Positions 21,901 to 36,900 are shown, counted from the stretch's first letter. The stretch: 64,000 bases of DNA from Corbicula japonica (GCA_038501625.1 JAZAYU010000087.1:1418001-1482000), one strand, 5' to 3'. Notes: generated by a model from the letters alone, not told the origin. Translations and numbers: made by a program.

Positions 21901-24900
21901 CAGTCAGACTGTTTAACACAGAGTTATTGCCCTTTGATAACTTATGCATTATGCATATATAGCAGTATTTATTTCCGCGCTATTTCTCTGCAACTTTTGG
22001 ATGGATTTCAATGAAACTTTCTTGAAACCATCTATACCAAGAGGAAATGTGCATATCATCCTGTTGTTCCTGTCAGACTATTTAACACAGTTATGGCCCT
22101 TTGATAACTTATGCATTATGCATATTATAGAACAGTATTCTTTTCCTCTATTTCTCTGCAACTACTGGATGGATTTCAATTAATCTTTCTGAGAATCATC
22201 AATACCAAGAAGAGATGTGAATATTGTTGTCTTGTTCCAGTCAGACTGTTTAACACAGAGTTATTGCCCTTTGATGACTTATGCATTATAGAGCAGTATT
22301 TGTTTCCGCTCTATTTCTTTTCAACTTCTCGATGGATTGAAATGAAACTTTCTGGGAAACATCAATACTGAGACGAGATGCCCATTTTGTCATCTTGTTC
22401 TGGTCAGACTGTTTAACACAGAGTTATTGCCCTTTGATAACTTATACCTTATGCAAATAGAGCAGAATTTGTTTCCACGCTATTTCTCTGCAACTACTGA
22501 ATGGATTTTAATGAAACTTTCTGGGAACCATGCTTTTTCCCAAAATTATAGGGCATTGGGCCTTTTCCCCAGCCAATCAAAAAAGCCCTGATCATTTACA
22601 GTTGAACCTGCCTTATCAGCCACCTGCATTCAGCAACCACCTGTCTATAACAGCCAGTTTGAATTTATCCTAAACTGACATTTTGTTAAGCAGCTCCTTT
22701 TTGTCACTCCATTTGCAATTGGTCTCCTGTTCGATAAAAGGCATATCTTTGGAGTGAAGGTTTTAACCATATTTTTCCGAATCAAACAAAAATTCAAATG
22801 CTTAGAGTTATTGAGCAGGCAGTCTCCTGGCAGCTCTTGTTTTAAAAAGACATTAACCATTTCCCACATTGACAGGATTTGGTTCCATTATTGTTTCTTT
22901 GGATTTAAAAGCTTAAAATATGATATCGGTAAAAATGAGACTACAGTCAGTGTGATATTGTGTTCTGCTGATTTCCACTATCTCAGATTCATGCTTTTTA
23001 CGAGCAACCTTTTTTGGAAAACTAGATTTCTGGAAGAGATATCATGCTGTCAGAGTTAAAATGGTGTTCCTAGTAGCTGTTGAAATTGGGCCCTACAAAT
23101 AAATGGATTAATGGGAAAGCTTTCTTGTGATGGTCATGACTTTTATTAAGATAACTATTAAAAAAATGCAAGTCCCAACAGATTTATTAACCCTTTACTC
23201 CATATATATGTATCTTTTTCAAATGTGCAAAAATGTGTAGATCCAGATCAGCTGGCACATCCGTGCTGTCTGATTTGGATCTGCACTGGTTTAATCTTTG
23301 TCAAAAAAAACCAAATGAATAAAAAAATGAACAGGGAAGATCCTGATCAGATGACACAAATTTGCGAAAATGTGTCTGAAGGAATAAAATTTTATGTTTA
23401 CAATTTAAAAAAAAAAAGCAAAAATACACTGCAACCCTATTATATCGCGGACCTCTGGGTCCAAGCCCGCCAACCGCGATATAAACGGAGCGCGATATAA
23501 GTAAATAATCGCGCTAAAACAAGGAGAATATTCATTTGTTTTTGCTGTCAGATGCATGTATATCGCGGCGTTGCGTAATAAACACGCCGTGAAATCTACG
23601 GGTACATCAGGGAGTACGTTCCGTGCCGGACAAATGTTTTAAAACAAATTTTTTATATAATTTATTAAGATTTATTTTTTACTAAAAAAAAAAAAATAAA
23701 TGTACAAAACAAAGATTGCCGTAATATATTTCCAACGGTGGTATTATTGTTTTCAGTACTTTCAACTGATCGACGATCTGTTGGTCGGTCATGGTCGGCG
23801 ATATAAGTTCGTCGTCGTCCATCGTTTACCAGCTTAATATGTTGACGAGCAGGTTATGTCAAAACAACAAACTGTTTTGATGTTTCCTGCTAATGTCTAT
23901 TATGGTTAGCAACTTGCATTAATTGACGCTAATTTGCGGTTTGTCACGTGAACGAATTTCTGCCAGTACGCACGGTATCAGCTTGGTGTTTTTCGCACCT
24001 ATTGTTCGTCACAAAGGGGGTTTCATGTCAAATCAGAAGCAACAGAATTGTAAAAAAACCCTCTCCTCTATTTTCATTCGTCTGAGGTTAAATTGTATCT
24101 GCTGGTGAACGTGTACATCGCCTCTTAAATCCCTGCATACAAAATGTAATAAACAGCCTTCGCCGACAATGACGTAATACGACACGGAAAAAGCGTGCGT
24201 TTTGTGAAATTGTCGCCAACGTTGATTAAATAATTTGATCTTTTTTTACCACCCACGAAAAATGAACAAACATAATATACAATGTAAATGTACAAAAAAT
24301 TGGGATCCACGGACCAAGCGCGATATATTGGATATCGCGATATAACGGATCGCGATATAACGGAGTTGCAGTGTATTATTAGTCAATATGTCTTGTCTTA
24401 CCAGAACGGAGAAATTTGTATGTGTGAATTTTTATTTGTTTACAGCTTTAAATTTTTTCATCAGATAAAAATTTTGTCAATCATCACGTTCTGACAGAAA
24501 TCAGTGACAGTTCCTGGAGTTGATGATTTATCTACACACTTCTTAGTCTCGAAACATATAAATTATGAAAGATGAACACTAAACAATACCCTCCCATGAG
24601 GGAACATATGGGTGATAAATCTGTTGAACCATCTACCTATTATCACTTTCGTACCAATTTTCATTACATTATGCACTAACATCTACGCCACTGGATCGCC
24701 ACTTGATCGGTCCAGATATTTGTCAGTTTTAATGTTGGCTATTATAAACCTGGCTTTTTTTTTCATATTTCTTCATCAAACTTTCATTTTATGCTTCTTA
24801 TTACAATGTTTGATTCAGCTCTTAGAAGTTAGATACTTGCTGAGAATAACAAAATCACAGATTTTGGTGACAACATGACCTTGTTGTCATACGCAATATA

Positions 24901-27900
24901 ATTCTTTGACACACCAAGGGGAAAAAATGTGTTCGATAATATTTTTGATGCTTTTTTATTGTTACTTCATTTGGAAAAAACTTACCATTATATTTTGTTT
25001 TTATGGTAAATAATTAAACAGGGGATTTTAATTGTGTTGTATTTTGACAACATAATGTTGATTTAACCCTGAAATTCGTAATAAGCAATGTCGTCTGCTC
25101 AACTTTATGACATTATTTCATGATTGATGTCGGGCACCAAAGCAACCTTTTTCTTTTCTGTGACATGCCACATTGAAAAGTTTAAAAAAGAAGTATAATG
25201 ACAAAGTTAAAGCAAATGTTAAGTTTTCATTTGTAACAGACAAACCCGGCTGACTGAATTCTTTGAAAAGGCAACAAAAAATTGTGGACAGTCGCAGCAT
25301 AATGTAGAAAATATCTATTATCGCTAATTCCGAGATGTTTTCCAATTACCTTGTAATAGGATAATTTTCTTTGTCAAAAGACAGAGAAACGGCTATTTTT
25401 GGTGAAACTTTCTGAAGAAATTTTCTCATTAGGTGTGGTGGTAATTCAATTTTATAGAAATAAAATTCTCTGTGTCAACGATTTCACATGAAACAGTTCT
25501 GTTAATGTTTCAGAATGAAATTTAATTGCCTATCTGAATGGAACTTGGTTGGAAAGGTTTAATGAAATTGCTAGCTGTTGCAGTTTAAATGCCAAGTTCT
25601 TTTGTTAGTTATTTTTTGCACACAGGAAATTGAAAATGAACAGTTTACTTGTTTGTTTAATTTGAAATGTTGGGGCACATGTGAGTTTGTTGCAGTACCT
25701 AGAATCTGGTTTTAACCTCCAGTGTCAAGTCGTGTTTGGGCATTCAGGTATGGTCTTAAATACCCAAAACTTATTAAGTTATTAGTAATACCTTATTAAA
25801 AAAACATCAACATCCTTATCCATGTAAAAATGCAAAATTGTTGTAGATACAATAACCCTTTCCTCCATTTAATTGCTTGTGAACAGTGTAGATCCAGATC
25901 AGCTGATCAGGATCTATACTGTTGGCATTTAGATCTGACCAAGATGGGACCAGTGCAGATCCTGATCAGATGGCATGGATGTGCCAGCTAATCAGGATCT
26001 ACACTGGTCACACATGCATGCAAACTCCTCAGTTTTGAGTATTGTTTTTGCCTGTATAACTTCTTCTGCTAAGGACGCAGCTGTGCACAAATCTTACCAA
26101 AATGGCATACAGCTAGTTTCAGTGTTATTTATGACCCCAGAAATCATACAACCAGTGGTTTTGATTGTGTAACACTTGTATTTTCAGATTTTGTGTTGGT
26201 GTATGAGGAAGACCTTGACAAACTCAGTAGTTTACAACCACAGAAAGGTTCCGTTGACTTTAAACGCTACAAGTTCCTGGAAAGTTTGCGGAAAACTGGA
26301 TTGGAGATGGAAGAGGTATGCTGAATTTTGACACGTTTTGTAAGATGCGATGGGGTCTGTCAGGATTTGCATCCACGACCAGATATAAAAACTTTTTAAG
26401 TTTTAGGAAAAGGAAAAAGTAACATTGAAAAAGTTGAAATTATTTATTTCAAACCAATCTTATGTTTTGTTACATCTAGTTTTCTACCTAATTTAACTCC
26501 AGGTTCACTGGTCTTATTTTGTCGCTTGATACTCCATCATAGGTTCTTATGTTTTATAATGTTTGAGTGCTTTTGCAAGCATCTATGTTGAGTTGATGGG
26601 TGGGTTGGAGTTAATTCACCTAGACAACTTGTTGAGCTCAGGAAAACACTACTCATTACAAATTGAATTACACATGATTGCAAGTACATGTGTAAGCCCC
26701 TTTCAGCTCTTATCTCTAGCAGAGTGATTAAGAGGGTCAAAAGGTTAACCTCAGACAAACATTTACTAAATATGCTGTGTTTCTATACAAAACAATGGCA
26801 AACTGCTCTTTCTAATTGCAAAAAAAATTACTGAAGATGTATTTTTGGAGCTAAATTTCAATTTGAAATAATTGAAGATCACTATGTTTATAAACTAAAA
26901 CGTTGGTTAGAGTAGAGATGACTAAAAACAAGCCTTTTTACGATGTTTAATTTCGGACATTCTCTCGGATGGGGCTGTTTTTAAAAAGATTTACTTGCAA
27001 CCTTTAAAGGAAAGCATACTTCTTTTTACAATTATGTCAAATTTAGGACCAGTGTTAGTAAGCTCCAAATAGGCACACAGTCAGATCGAGGTCTACACGT
27101 TTACTGCTTAATTCACAAGCAAATGATTTTTTGCGAACACCTTTTTAAACATGGAAATGACTGACATGAATTTAGAGGTTAAGGGTTAATATCATAACCT
27201 AACATTCATACTTATGACATTTCAATAAAGAAAACTGAAATTCATTAAGAAACTCGCTGCTTTGAAAAAGTATTTTAAGAGATAAGGCACATCTGTTCTG
27301 CAGTATCTCTAGATGAAAATGGATCAGGGCGCTCATTAGTCGAACCCTGCCCTCCCACAAAGTGTAGACTGCAAAGGTATGTGCTTCTTTTCACATCCGA
27401 GGGTTCCTGCAATGTGTTAACGTTGGTTGCACATAACTTGATCCACCTTTGACATTTTTCAGGCTGGGTTATTGGCTTGGGAAATGGGATGAAAAAAGCT
27501 CCTTTCATTTAATCTTGTTTTTTTTTTTCACCATAACGGGAGTCACTTCTACATTTACCCCAACAACAATGTTTATTCCCTTCACTTTTCTGCTTAATAT
27601 TGAATTCATTTTCCTTGTTTTTCAAAGCAAAGTTTTGCAACTGACCAGCATCTGCAGCCATTTTCAATAGACAGACAAGGAATGTAAACACTGACCAATG
27701 TCTGACATACAGGCAACTTAGATTGAAGTCACTGATTACCTGTTGTGCTAAAAATAGCCTGTCTGAAGAACACTATTGCATTCCTTGTAGTTCCCCAGTG
27801 AAATTAGGTGATACCTGACATTTGGCTAGCCTCTTTTGTTTCACAAAAATTTGGTGACATGAAATTGTACATTGTTAAAATGCCCGTTAAGGACTTTCAG

Positions 27901-30900
27901 GGTGAAAAATCAATGTTGTTAGAGGATTTATTTTACTTAGAATATTTTGCTTGGAGATTGTTGAACTTTTTATGTTTTTAAAAAAGATTCTGTTTACTAT
28001 ACAGATTAAGAATAAGTAGCAAAAAACCCTGAGTGTGATGGCTGTAATATAATAAGCAACTACAGCGATATCAGTTCGTACTCGGTGAACCTGTAAGAAG
28101 GTCAGTGTGTCAGTGCAAGTTTGCACTGGACACTCAGCCTGCGGATAGGGTCAGCCGGTGTATCGCTGTGGTTGCAGACTATTTATTATTACAATAGTTA
28201 TATAACCCTAGCGACATTATCGTTAACTTGTTATTAACGGTAGCTAGGTAAACAGATAGGGTTCTATATAAATACTGGGCGAGCAAAGCTCTCCAGTGCG
28301 GCAGTCTTAGTAGCTCGTCCGAGCGACCACGACGAGGGCTCCCTGTCCGTAACAAACCTTCATTTGTTAGAGTCTTCTATGCGGTAGCATAACGCTACAA
28401 TGGCAAAAAGTGTTACAACACATCCAATTAATTTTGTTACTTGACCAAGAGACAAATGCGTTCATGTATAAACTAGCTGGATGTTTTGATGTCAGACTAT
28501 TGTACAAATATCATTGTTTGAACAAGCGTATTGAATATTGATATCTGATGTTGCAGACGCGTTATCAATTGTGATAAGGCATTTTGTTTAATTGGCTTTT
28601 CCCAATTTGATGGTATTTTCGTATTTATTATCTGTCCGATCTTTTAGACAGTTTGTCATTGCGGATATGCTCTACACTGCTGATAAAGCATTTGGTTTAA
28701 ACCTTTACTCAATAGATGCATCTTTATTGCATCAGTGAAAGTTTAGATCCAGGTCAGCTGGCACATATGTGCCATCTGATCAGCATCTAAAGAGTTCACT
28801 TTTAGAGTCATTAAAATATTATTTCTAACCAGGTGGCGAAAATTGTAGATCCAGGTTAGCTGGCACAATGTAGATCCAGATCAGATTATACAGGTATGCT
28901 TGCTGATCTGGATCTACTCTGTTCTCCCATGCAATAAAAGTCATATTATATAGAGTCAAGGGTTAATTCAGTTGGAGCAAAATCTAGATTTATGAGCTCT
29001 ATTTGTTTAATCTTAGTTGCAGCATTGACTTGAATGCCTTTTGCAACATGTCATGCATGTTGGTAATATAAAAGCTCATTATTACTCCCGGCGGGACTTT
29101 TAGATGTTTATTGGGTGTTACATGCAATGTTGTCATAGAAGAGGAGATGCTGAGTTGCCTTGCCCTGTCATCATTCATAATTAATGTCAGGAAATACAGA
29201 TGGTAGCAAAAATCAATTATTGAAAAACATGGAAATATATTGTTTTGTAAAATCAATTTCATTTGCGGCAGATTAATTTAATGGTGGAGATGTGTGAAAA
29301 AATTAAAAAAAATTAAAGGAAGTAAACTTTCTATGATGTGAATGCGATTTGAATGTTTTAGATAATTTTTGGCCAGTTTTGAGCTTAATGAATATACCTC
29401 ATTAGCAAAAGAATTAAACCCTTTGGAAATTTTTGGATTTTACATTATTAAGCATTATGAAAATTCATTTTAGTTAACAATGTTGATCACCAGATACAAT
29501 GAAGTATTTTAATTTGTTACGATCACAAAAGTCAAATCTCAAGCATCTGATTGGCTGGGGTGCTTTAGATTTTAGACTAATCTCTAAATTCAGGTTTATG
29601 ATCTTGGGCCCATGTATCAAGATAATAAAAGTGAGAATCGACATTAGTCTTAGAACTCGGCAATCTGATTGGTTGAAATTGAGAAAATATGCAAATCTGA
29701 CCAATATGGAGCTTGGGATTTGAGACTGGTGTCAAACCATTCAAATCAGGTAGTAGGATAATAAGAGTGAGTAATGAGAGCAGTTTGAGAACTCAGCAAT
29801 CTGATTGATTGAAACTGAGCACATACTAAATAGAACTGACCAATGAGGAGCTTTGGATTTGAAACTGGTTTTTAAGCTCAGTTTTTATAACATTGGAGCT
29901 AGCTTTCATCTGGCCCCGTGATTATAAAACTTTTTTCATGCTCATCTCAATTCTGTCCTCAAACTTAAAATGTCTAAAACATTAACAGTCTTCATAAATA
30001 AGGAAGTTCTGTTCAACAGTTGTTGAGAGCAATTTTGTCATATATAATCAGTTTAAAATGTTTTACTTTATATAATGAACAGAAACCAAGCCATCAAATT
30101 GTCATGCTGAAATTGAGTTGAGCATGAAAAAAGTTATATAATCACGGGCCTCTACAGTACCCAAGGTTATAGAACTGAGCATGGAAACCAGTCTCAAATC
30201 TCAAACATCTGATTGGCTGAAATGGCGACAGGTTGCCATTTCAGCCAATCATCAGCTGGCACATCCATGCCATCTGATCTGGATCTACACTGTTACCTTT
30301 TGATACATAAGGTTATTTCTGACCATGATGTGACCAGTGCAATTTAAGGTAATGGAGATCAGGTGGCATGAATATGCTGGCTGACCTGGATCTACACTGA
30401 TCCACACACCTTAAAATGTTTATATATGGAGTAAAGTATTACAAAATTTGACAGAGAATTAATCTCTCTTGGAAATTTATTCATTTTGTGCTTAATTTCT
30501 TAATAATGCTGCAAGCAAATAATAAGAGACATTTTCAACCAAGTCAAGTGAAATTAGTGGTTGCCAAATATTGTGAGATACCAAAATTGCATCCATTAAC
30601 TGCCTGTTCTCTCCATTGATGCCAAAATAATATGTGGAATCAAAGAGAAAATTGCTAAAGGGCTTAAGATTAGATGCTTTCAGAAGAAAAACAAAAACAA
30701 AAACAAACTCTAGTGAGCATCTATTTGTTGCTGTTATTTGCAACACTGGATTCCAGAAGGATCTTTTTTTACCCTTGTTAACATTTGTGTCATGATAAAA
30801 AACAAAATTGATCATTTACCTCTTTACTGCATGGGATATTGCTGTTATCCCAAGGATAAACAGTGTAGATCCAGATCAGGCGGCACATCATGCCGTTTGA

Positions 30901-33900
30901 TCTGTGCCCAAGGTTATAAAACTGAGCATGGAAACCAGTCTCAAATCTCAAGCATCTGATTGGCTGAAATGGCGAGTCGCCATTTCAGCCAATCAGATGC
31001 TTGAGATTTGAGACTGGTTTCCAACCTCAGCTTTATAACCTTAGGCCCAGGGCCTGTCCTGTTTAATTTTAATTCATTAGGTTATTTCTGATTAAAAAGA
31101 TGTCTGACCAGAGTAGAACCAGTTCTGAGGGCACAGATGTTGCAGCTGTTTCTACATTGGTCTTGCACACAAGATAAAACCATTATATATGGAGTAAAGG
31201 GTTAATGGAAAATTATAAAAATGATTATTTTTATGTCTGCCGCAAACACATCTTGTATAATTAAATATGCTGATCTGAATGTTACCATAGACCAGTCAGA
31301 TATTCTCTTGTCATTGTTGCTAATGTTGTTTTGAAAAGGATCATGGTACCATTGTCAAAATTTCTGTTGTTGTTGTTCTCAATAGGATCATGGTACTGTT
31401 GTCAAAATTTCTCTTGTTATAGTTGTTGTTTTGAAAAGGATCATGGTACAATTGTCAAAATTTCTCGTGTTATTGTTGTTGTTTTGAAAAGGATCATGGT
31501 ACCGTTGTCAAAATGTCTCTTGTTATTGTTGTTGTTTTGAAAAGGATCATAGTACCATTGCCAAAATTTCTCTTGTCATTGTTGTTGTTGATCAGAATGG
31601 CACCACTGTACAGTTCACAACAATTTTCGCTTTGAATTTGAGCTTTATTTCAGGCACTTGGATATAGCTGAAATTTGTAAAGCAGTTATAAATGTTAACC
31701 GCATTAGTTGTGCACAAATGGTACCACACATTAAATATTCATTCTATACCTTAATAAAATACTAGAAGCTGACTTTGTATAACAGAATAGATGTCATTAG
31801 CTGATAGGTTCCCATGGTAATTAGGTTATATTAGACAGAAACGCCAGAAAATTGCTCTAACATGGTCATTTAAGCCGCCTGATCACAGCAATGGTTATAT
31901 CTCAGACTAATGAAAATTGCCTATTATCGGTAAGTCAGAAAAGTTGATAAAAACAAGTGAGAAAATTTTCGCCATCTTGCTGAGTCTGCATTTTCTTCCA
32001 TTAATGGCATTTTGAGAGACTAAAGTGATTTTACTGAGAAAATTGGAAACAAAAGGGAATTCACTTGAAAACAAATTGCTTGAAATTGAACTACAAACTA
32101 AAATGTATGTTAAATTGTACATGTTTATTTATTGATACGGAGTGGAGCTAAAAATATTCATTTAATTAGAATGACAGATCTCCATCAAGTATTTAGATAA
32201 TTTTCATACTTGCTTTCAAAGAAAAAGGGCAATGCATAAAGTGTCTGTCTGTCCTTCCATCTGTCTTTCCCATCCTATTCCTGTCCCGCCCTGCCCAACC
32301 CCGCCTGGCCCCACCCTGCCTTGCCTAGTGTAGCCAGGCCTTGCCCTGTCTTGTCTTGTCATCCCATCTGATCTGAATCTACAGTGTTTGCACATAAATC
32401 ACACATATATATAAAGGGTTGAACTGTTTTTGAACTAAGGTGATGCCCTGATATGAGTCAATTGGTTCTATATTTGCAGGAGACAGTTCAAACAGAAAAG
32501 AAACAGATCACCTACCTGAAACTATATGCACCCTGGGATGTGTGTGTTTTCTACGCAGAAGACCTGTGCATGAGAGCACCCTTACAGGTAATTAACCCAT
32601 AACTCCTTAGATATCACTTGTGTGCGCTTGTGCCACTAGTACCTCGAAGTATATACACTCTGGGATGTATATGTTTTCAATGCAGAAGACCTGTGCATGA
32701 TAGCGCCTTTACAGGTAATTAATCCATTATTTCATAAATGCAACTTCATTGCATATGCGTGTGTGACCATGACCTTAAACTATATGCACCCTTGGATGTG
32801 TACATATTTTTTGCTGTAGTCTTGTGCATTAGAGCCCGCCCTTACAGGTCATTAACCCTTTACTCCTTATACACACAAATATAGCATGTATAACGGGTGT
32901 AGATCTAGATCAGCTGGCACATCAGTGCCATCTAGTCTGGATATGTACTGGTCGCATAATGGTCAAAAATAACCTAATAAATATAAAAGCTGATCAGAAA
33001 GTACAGATATGCCAGCTGATCTGGATCTGTACTTGTGGCACATGCATTAAAACATTTTAAAATGGAATAATGGGTTAAGATTTTGGATTCATTTTAAACA
33101 CATGATTTCTTACATACCAGATCAGGTTTTACAACTGTTTTATCCGTGCTGGAAAGAATCCTATGATCACATCAGGGGAAAAGATGTATTTAAGAAATAA
33201 TAATATATCGCAGGATTTATCACTGGGCGATTTCAGATTCATAAGAATATACATCATGACTACGGGGCGTAGCCCCGAGTGATATATATCTACGCATCTG
33301 AACAACGGCCCGTCATATGTCCTGCAATATATCACTGGAAGATATTTATTATTATTTCATTTGTAACACGACATCACTGAGTGAACAATCGAAAAAATTT
33401 TAACCCAATTTTAGCGCTTGTCATAGCCTGTCGGCTGTTCGTGTTTACTCCCTAAACATCTCCATAATTCAAAAATTGATAATAATTCAAAGATTGAATA
33501 ACAAACTTGAATACATGGCGTATTTTTCATTCCAACAGTTTAACCTTCATCAGGGAATAACATATAAACAACGGAAATGATGTGAGGTCGTTAAAATGGC
33601 GCATTAACATCACCTAATCATTGCCAGAAAATAGCGGAAAATAATTGTAGTTTTTTATTTAAATATATAAAATAAATATTATTCTATTACTATGGTATCA
33701 TCATATTATGAGCAGGTAAAAATTTCGCGTATTTTGTCTTAAAAGCAGGAAATTACATCCCAGCAAAAAATACAATTGTCACGTGATAATTTTATAACGA
33801 CCAGTATTTATGGAATAGCTGTGCCCACGCACGGTGATTTATTGTGTGATAAATCAATTTATATTCGATGGGAAAAACGTCGAGTCATGTTAGAATTGGT

Positions 33901-36900
33901 GATATTTTGACATTAGAGTTACTATATTTGAAAAAAAAATTACAATAATTTTTTTTTCTTATAACTTAAAAGTGGATTTAATACGTTTTGACAAAACAAT
34001 GGTATTATAAACTGCCGTCAGCACAACTTTTTTAGCTGCTGAACCAGATCTACACTGTTCGCTCATGCAATAAAGGTGCATCTATGGAGCAAAGGGTTAA
34101 GTTGGAAATAAAAATTTAATTAAAATTATATTTGAAAATCTTATGCTTCATAATAATATGTATCTAGAACAAATGTGTGCCTTTAGCTTTTTTATTATGA
34201 CGAAAATTCCTGATATCCAAACCTTGCACAATTGACGACATATATATATAATAAACTTAATAGCTTATGCTTGGCAGCTAATGTGGCAGAGGTTCAATAT
34301 TTAATTAAAGCTAATGGTATTAAATGGGATGACAAAACGCAAACATTTCTTCTCTAAGTGTTATGGTGATGTTCATTGAATTGTGGTTAAGACATTCCAC
34401 CTATGACTTGCACAAAGATTGACATAAGTTGTCCTGCATTTTTGCTGTAAATGCATTTAACATTTTCCTCCATTATAATATGCCTTAATGCTGTGGGCAA
34501 ACTGTGTAGATGTTGGTTATTAACCCATTTTTCCATGTATACAGGTTTTATTACATGTGTGACTTATGTAGATCCAGATCAGCCAGAACATCTGGGTTGA
34601 AGGTTATAAAACTGAGCATGGAAACCAGTCTCAAATCTCAAGCATCTGATTGGCTGAAATGGCGACTGGTCGCCATTTCAGCCAATCAGATGCTTGAGAT
34701 TTGAGACTGGTTTCCATGCTCAGTTTTATAACCTTGGACACTGGTCTGTCTGATCAGGACGTACGCTGTTTGCCCATGGAATAATAGCCATATCCTCATA
34801 ATGTACTAAAATGTTTTTAATGAGACACCAAAATAATTAAACACTGTTGTCATATATCAAAATATTGGCACTACTTTGCTTTTTCAATCATGTATTGCTG
34901 TTAATGACTACAAAATTGATCACTGGTTGCCCATGGAATAATAGCCATATCCTCATAATGTACTAAAATGTTACTGAGCAAGCGGTTAGTCACAGAATCT
35001 GTATACATGTATCCAGTATTTCTTCACTTTTAATTAGCATCAAAGTGCCTATGGACAAATGGAAGCATAACAAGCAAGAAGTTGTAGCTTATTTGTTTGC
35101 TGTTTGTGGCATCTTATATCAATGGTAGCAGAGGTTACATCTTTCACAGGGATTTCATTTGATGACACTTTGACTCTTGAAATTTCCAAAGAGCCTCATT
35201 TTGACCTCTTTCATTTCAGCCTAAGGTTTTGTTTTTCATAAATTAGGGGTATCTAGGCTTATAATTGGCAGAGTCCCTTAAAAACTGATCAAAATAACCC
35301 TTGAGATTTAGCAGATAGTAGAACCCCTGTTTCAGTTTACCTTTTTATGCCTCAATGAAATGGGACGGCATATAGAGTTGCACTCATCGTTACATCTGTC
35401 CATCTGTGTGTACATCCCCCAAGTCTTGTGGCATCAAATACTTATTAACTATCTGGCCAATTTCTTTCAAAATTTGCAAACTAAAGGTGATCACGCAGGA
35501 TGTGTAGATGATCGTAAAGAAAAGATTTTTTCCTGCGACCATTTTTACCGAAGTTATGGCCCTTTGTACAAATGTTGTTGTAGTAGTGAGGGCATCAGTG
35601 TCCGAGTACACATTCTAGTTATTAATTTGAATTGCATTTCAGGCTCACCCAAACCCAAGAAATAACTGGTCAGATAAAATCTTGACTTTTCTACATATTC
35701 CGAATGTTTTACATGAGGAGGTCCCTCATCAGCCTCTAGATTACTACACATGTGCTTTCAAGAAATCTAAACTGGACAGGTAGTACACAGTTTTAATTTT
35801 GTTAGTATGAAATGAAGGTAGCAAACCACTCTTTCTGTACAGTCAAAGACCAACCAGGGGGAATTCAAAAATTGTTTTTTGAAGGCAAGACATGGCTGTC
35901 TTTGTACACAGGTGAATTTGTTGATTAAATCAGTCATTGGGACAAATACTGTGGTATCATTTAATTTCCTGGAGATCAAATTTCGTGCAAATAATATAAG
36001 TAACATTTTCGCTAGGGCTTAAATTCGCGCACTTGTATTATTCTTATAGGACTAGATATTCAATGGTTTGATTTCCATAGGGTGTGAATTCGTGCATTTA
36101 CTCTAGCACAAAATACACGAAAATTAAACCACCGCAAAATATAATGATACCACAGTAAAATGTGGTCTTTATCCATAGGTGATTTTTGTTTACAGGTGGT
36201 CTTTAGCAATAGTTAGGCTTTTTCTACATTTTATATTTCTTCTGGAAGTTGACATCATTCTTTAACCCTTTCCTCCATATATATGCATTTTTACGCATGG
36301 GCGACCAGTGTAGATCCAGATTAGCCAGCACATCCGTGCCGTCTGATCACGATCTGCGCTGGTCACATTTTGGTAAGAGATAACCTAACAAATCAAAAAG
36401 CAAACAGTTTAGATCCTGATCATATGGCACTGATGTGCCGGCTGATCTGGACCTAAACAGTTCACCGTCACAAAAAAGGTATATCTATGGAGGAAAGGGT
36501 TAAAAAAAGTGTTAAAAAGTGTACCAGACAATATTTATTATTGTGCAGTTTGCCAGATTTTTTATCAATATTGTAAAGTGTTTAGTAGAACTTGTGTTCT
36601 TTCTGAAGAGGGCTTTTTTATTAATTAATAGGGGCTGTTTACAGGTGCAATCCCCTCAGAAAATTTCTTTAAATGATCAAGTTTTTCCCTAAAAGGAACT
36701 TCACATCAGGTTTTTTCATTCTCCCTTTAGCTATTTTCCCAAAATTTTTAGGACCTGGGCCCCTTTCCCTGGCAGTGAAAAAAGCCCTGTTAAAAAAGAA
36801 ACACAACAAAAACTTAAAATATTACCAGACATTTCCCCATAACAAAGCTAATATTTACACTCCTGTTGCACTTAGCTGTGATTGAGTACTCTCTTGAGAC

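Noticed and set aside
17128..22371. Overlapping 60-126 codon frames (..[20 protein letters not shown]..)
   Set aside because: Translation of the ~169-bp family F units; the frame changes from unit to unit and no start or function fits.
24612..24878. Hydrophobic 88-codon frame that could be a small membrane protein
   Set aside because: AT-rich sequence gives Leu/Ile/Phe codons by chance; no motif, no context, no splice support.
29499..29723. Opposed 74-76 codon frames
   Set aside because: They fall on diverged family B relatives and mirror one another across the inverted arms.
31331..31540. 69-codon Leu/Cys-rich frame
   Set aside because: Translation of the 53-bp tandem repeat.
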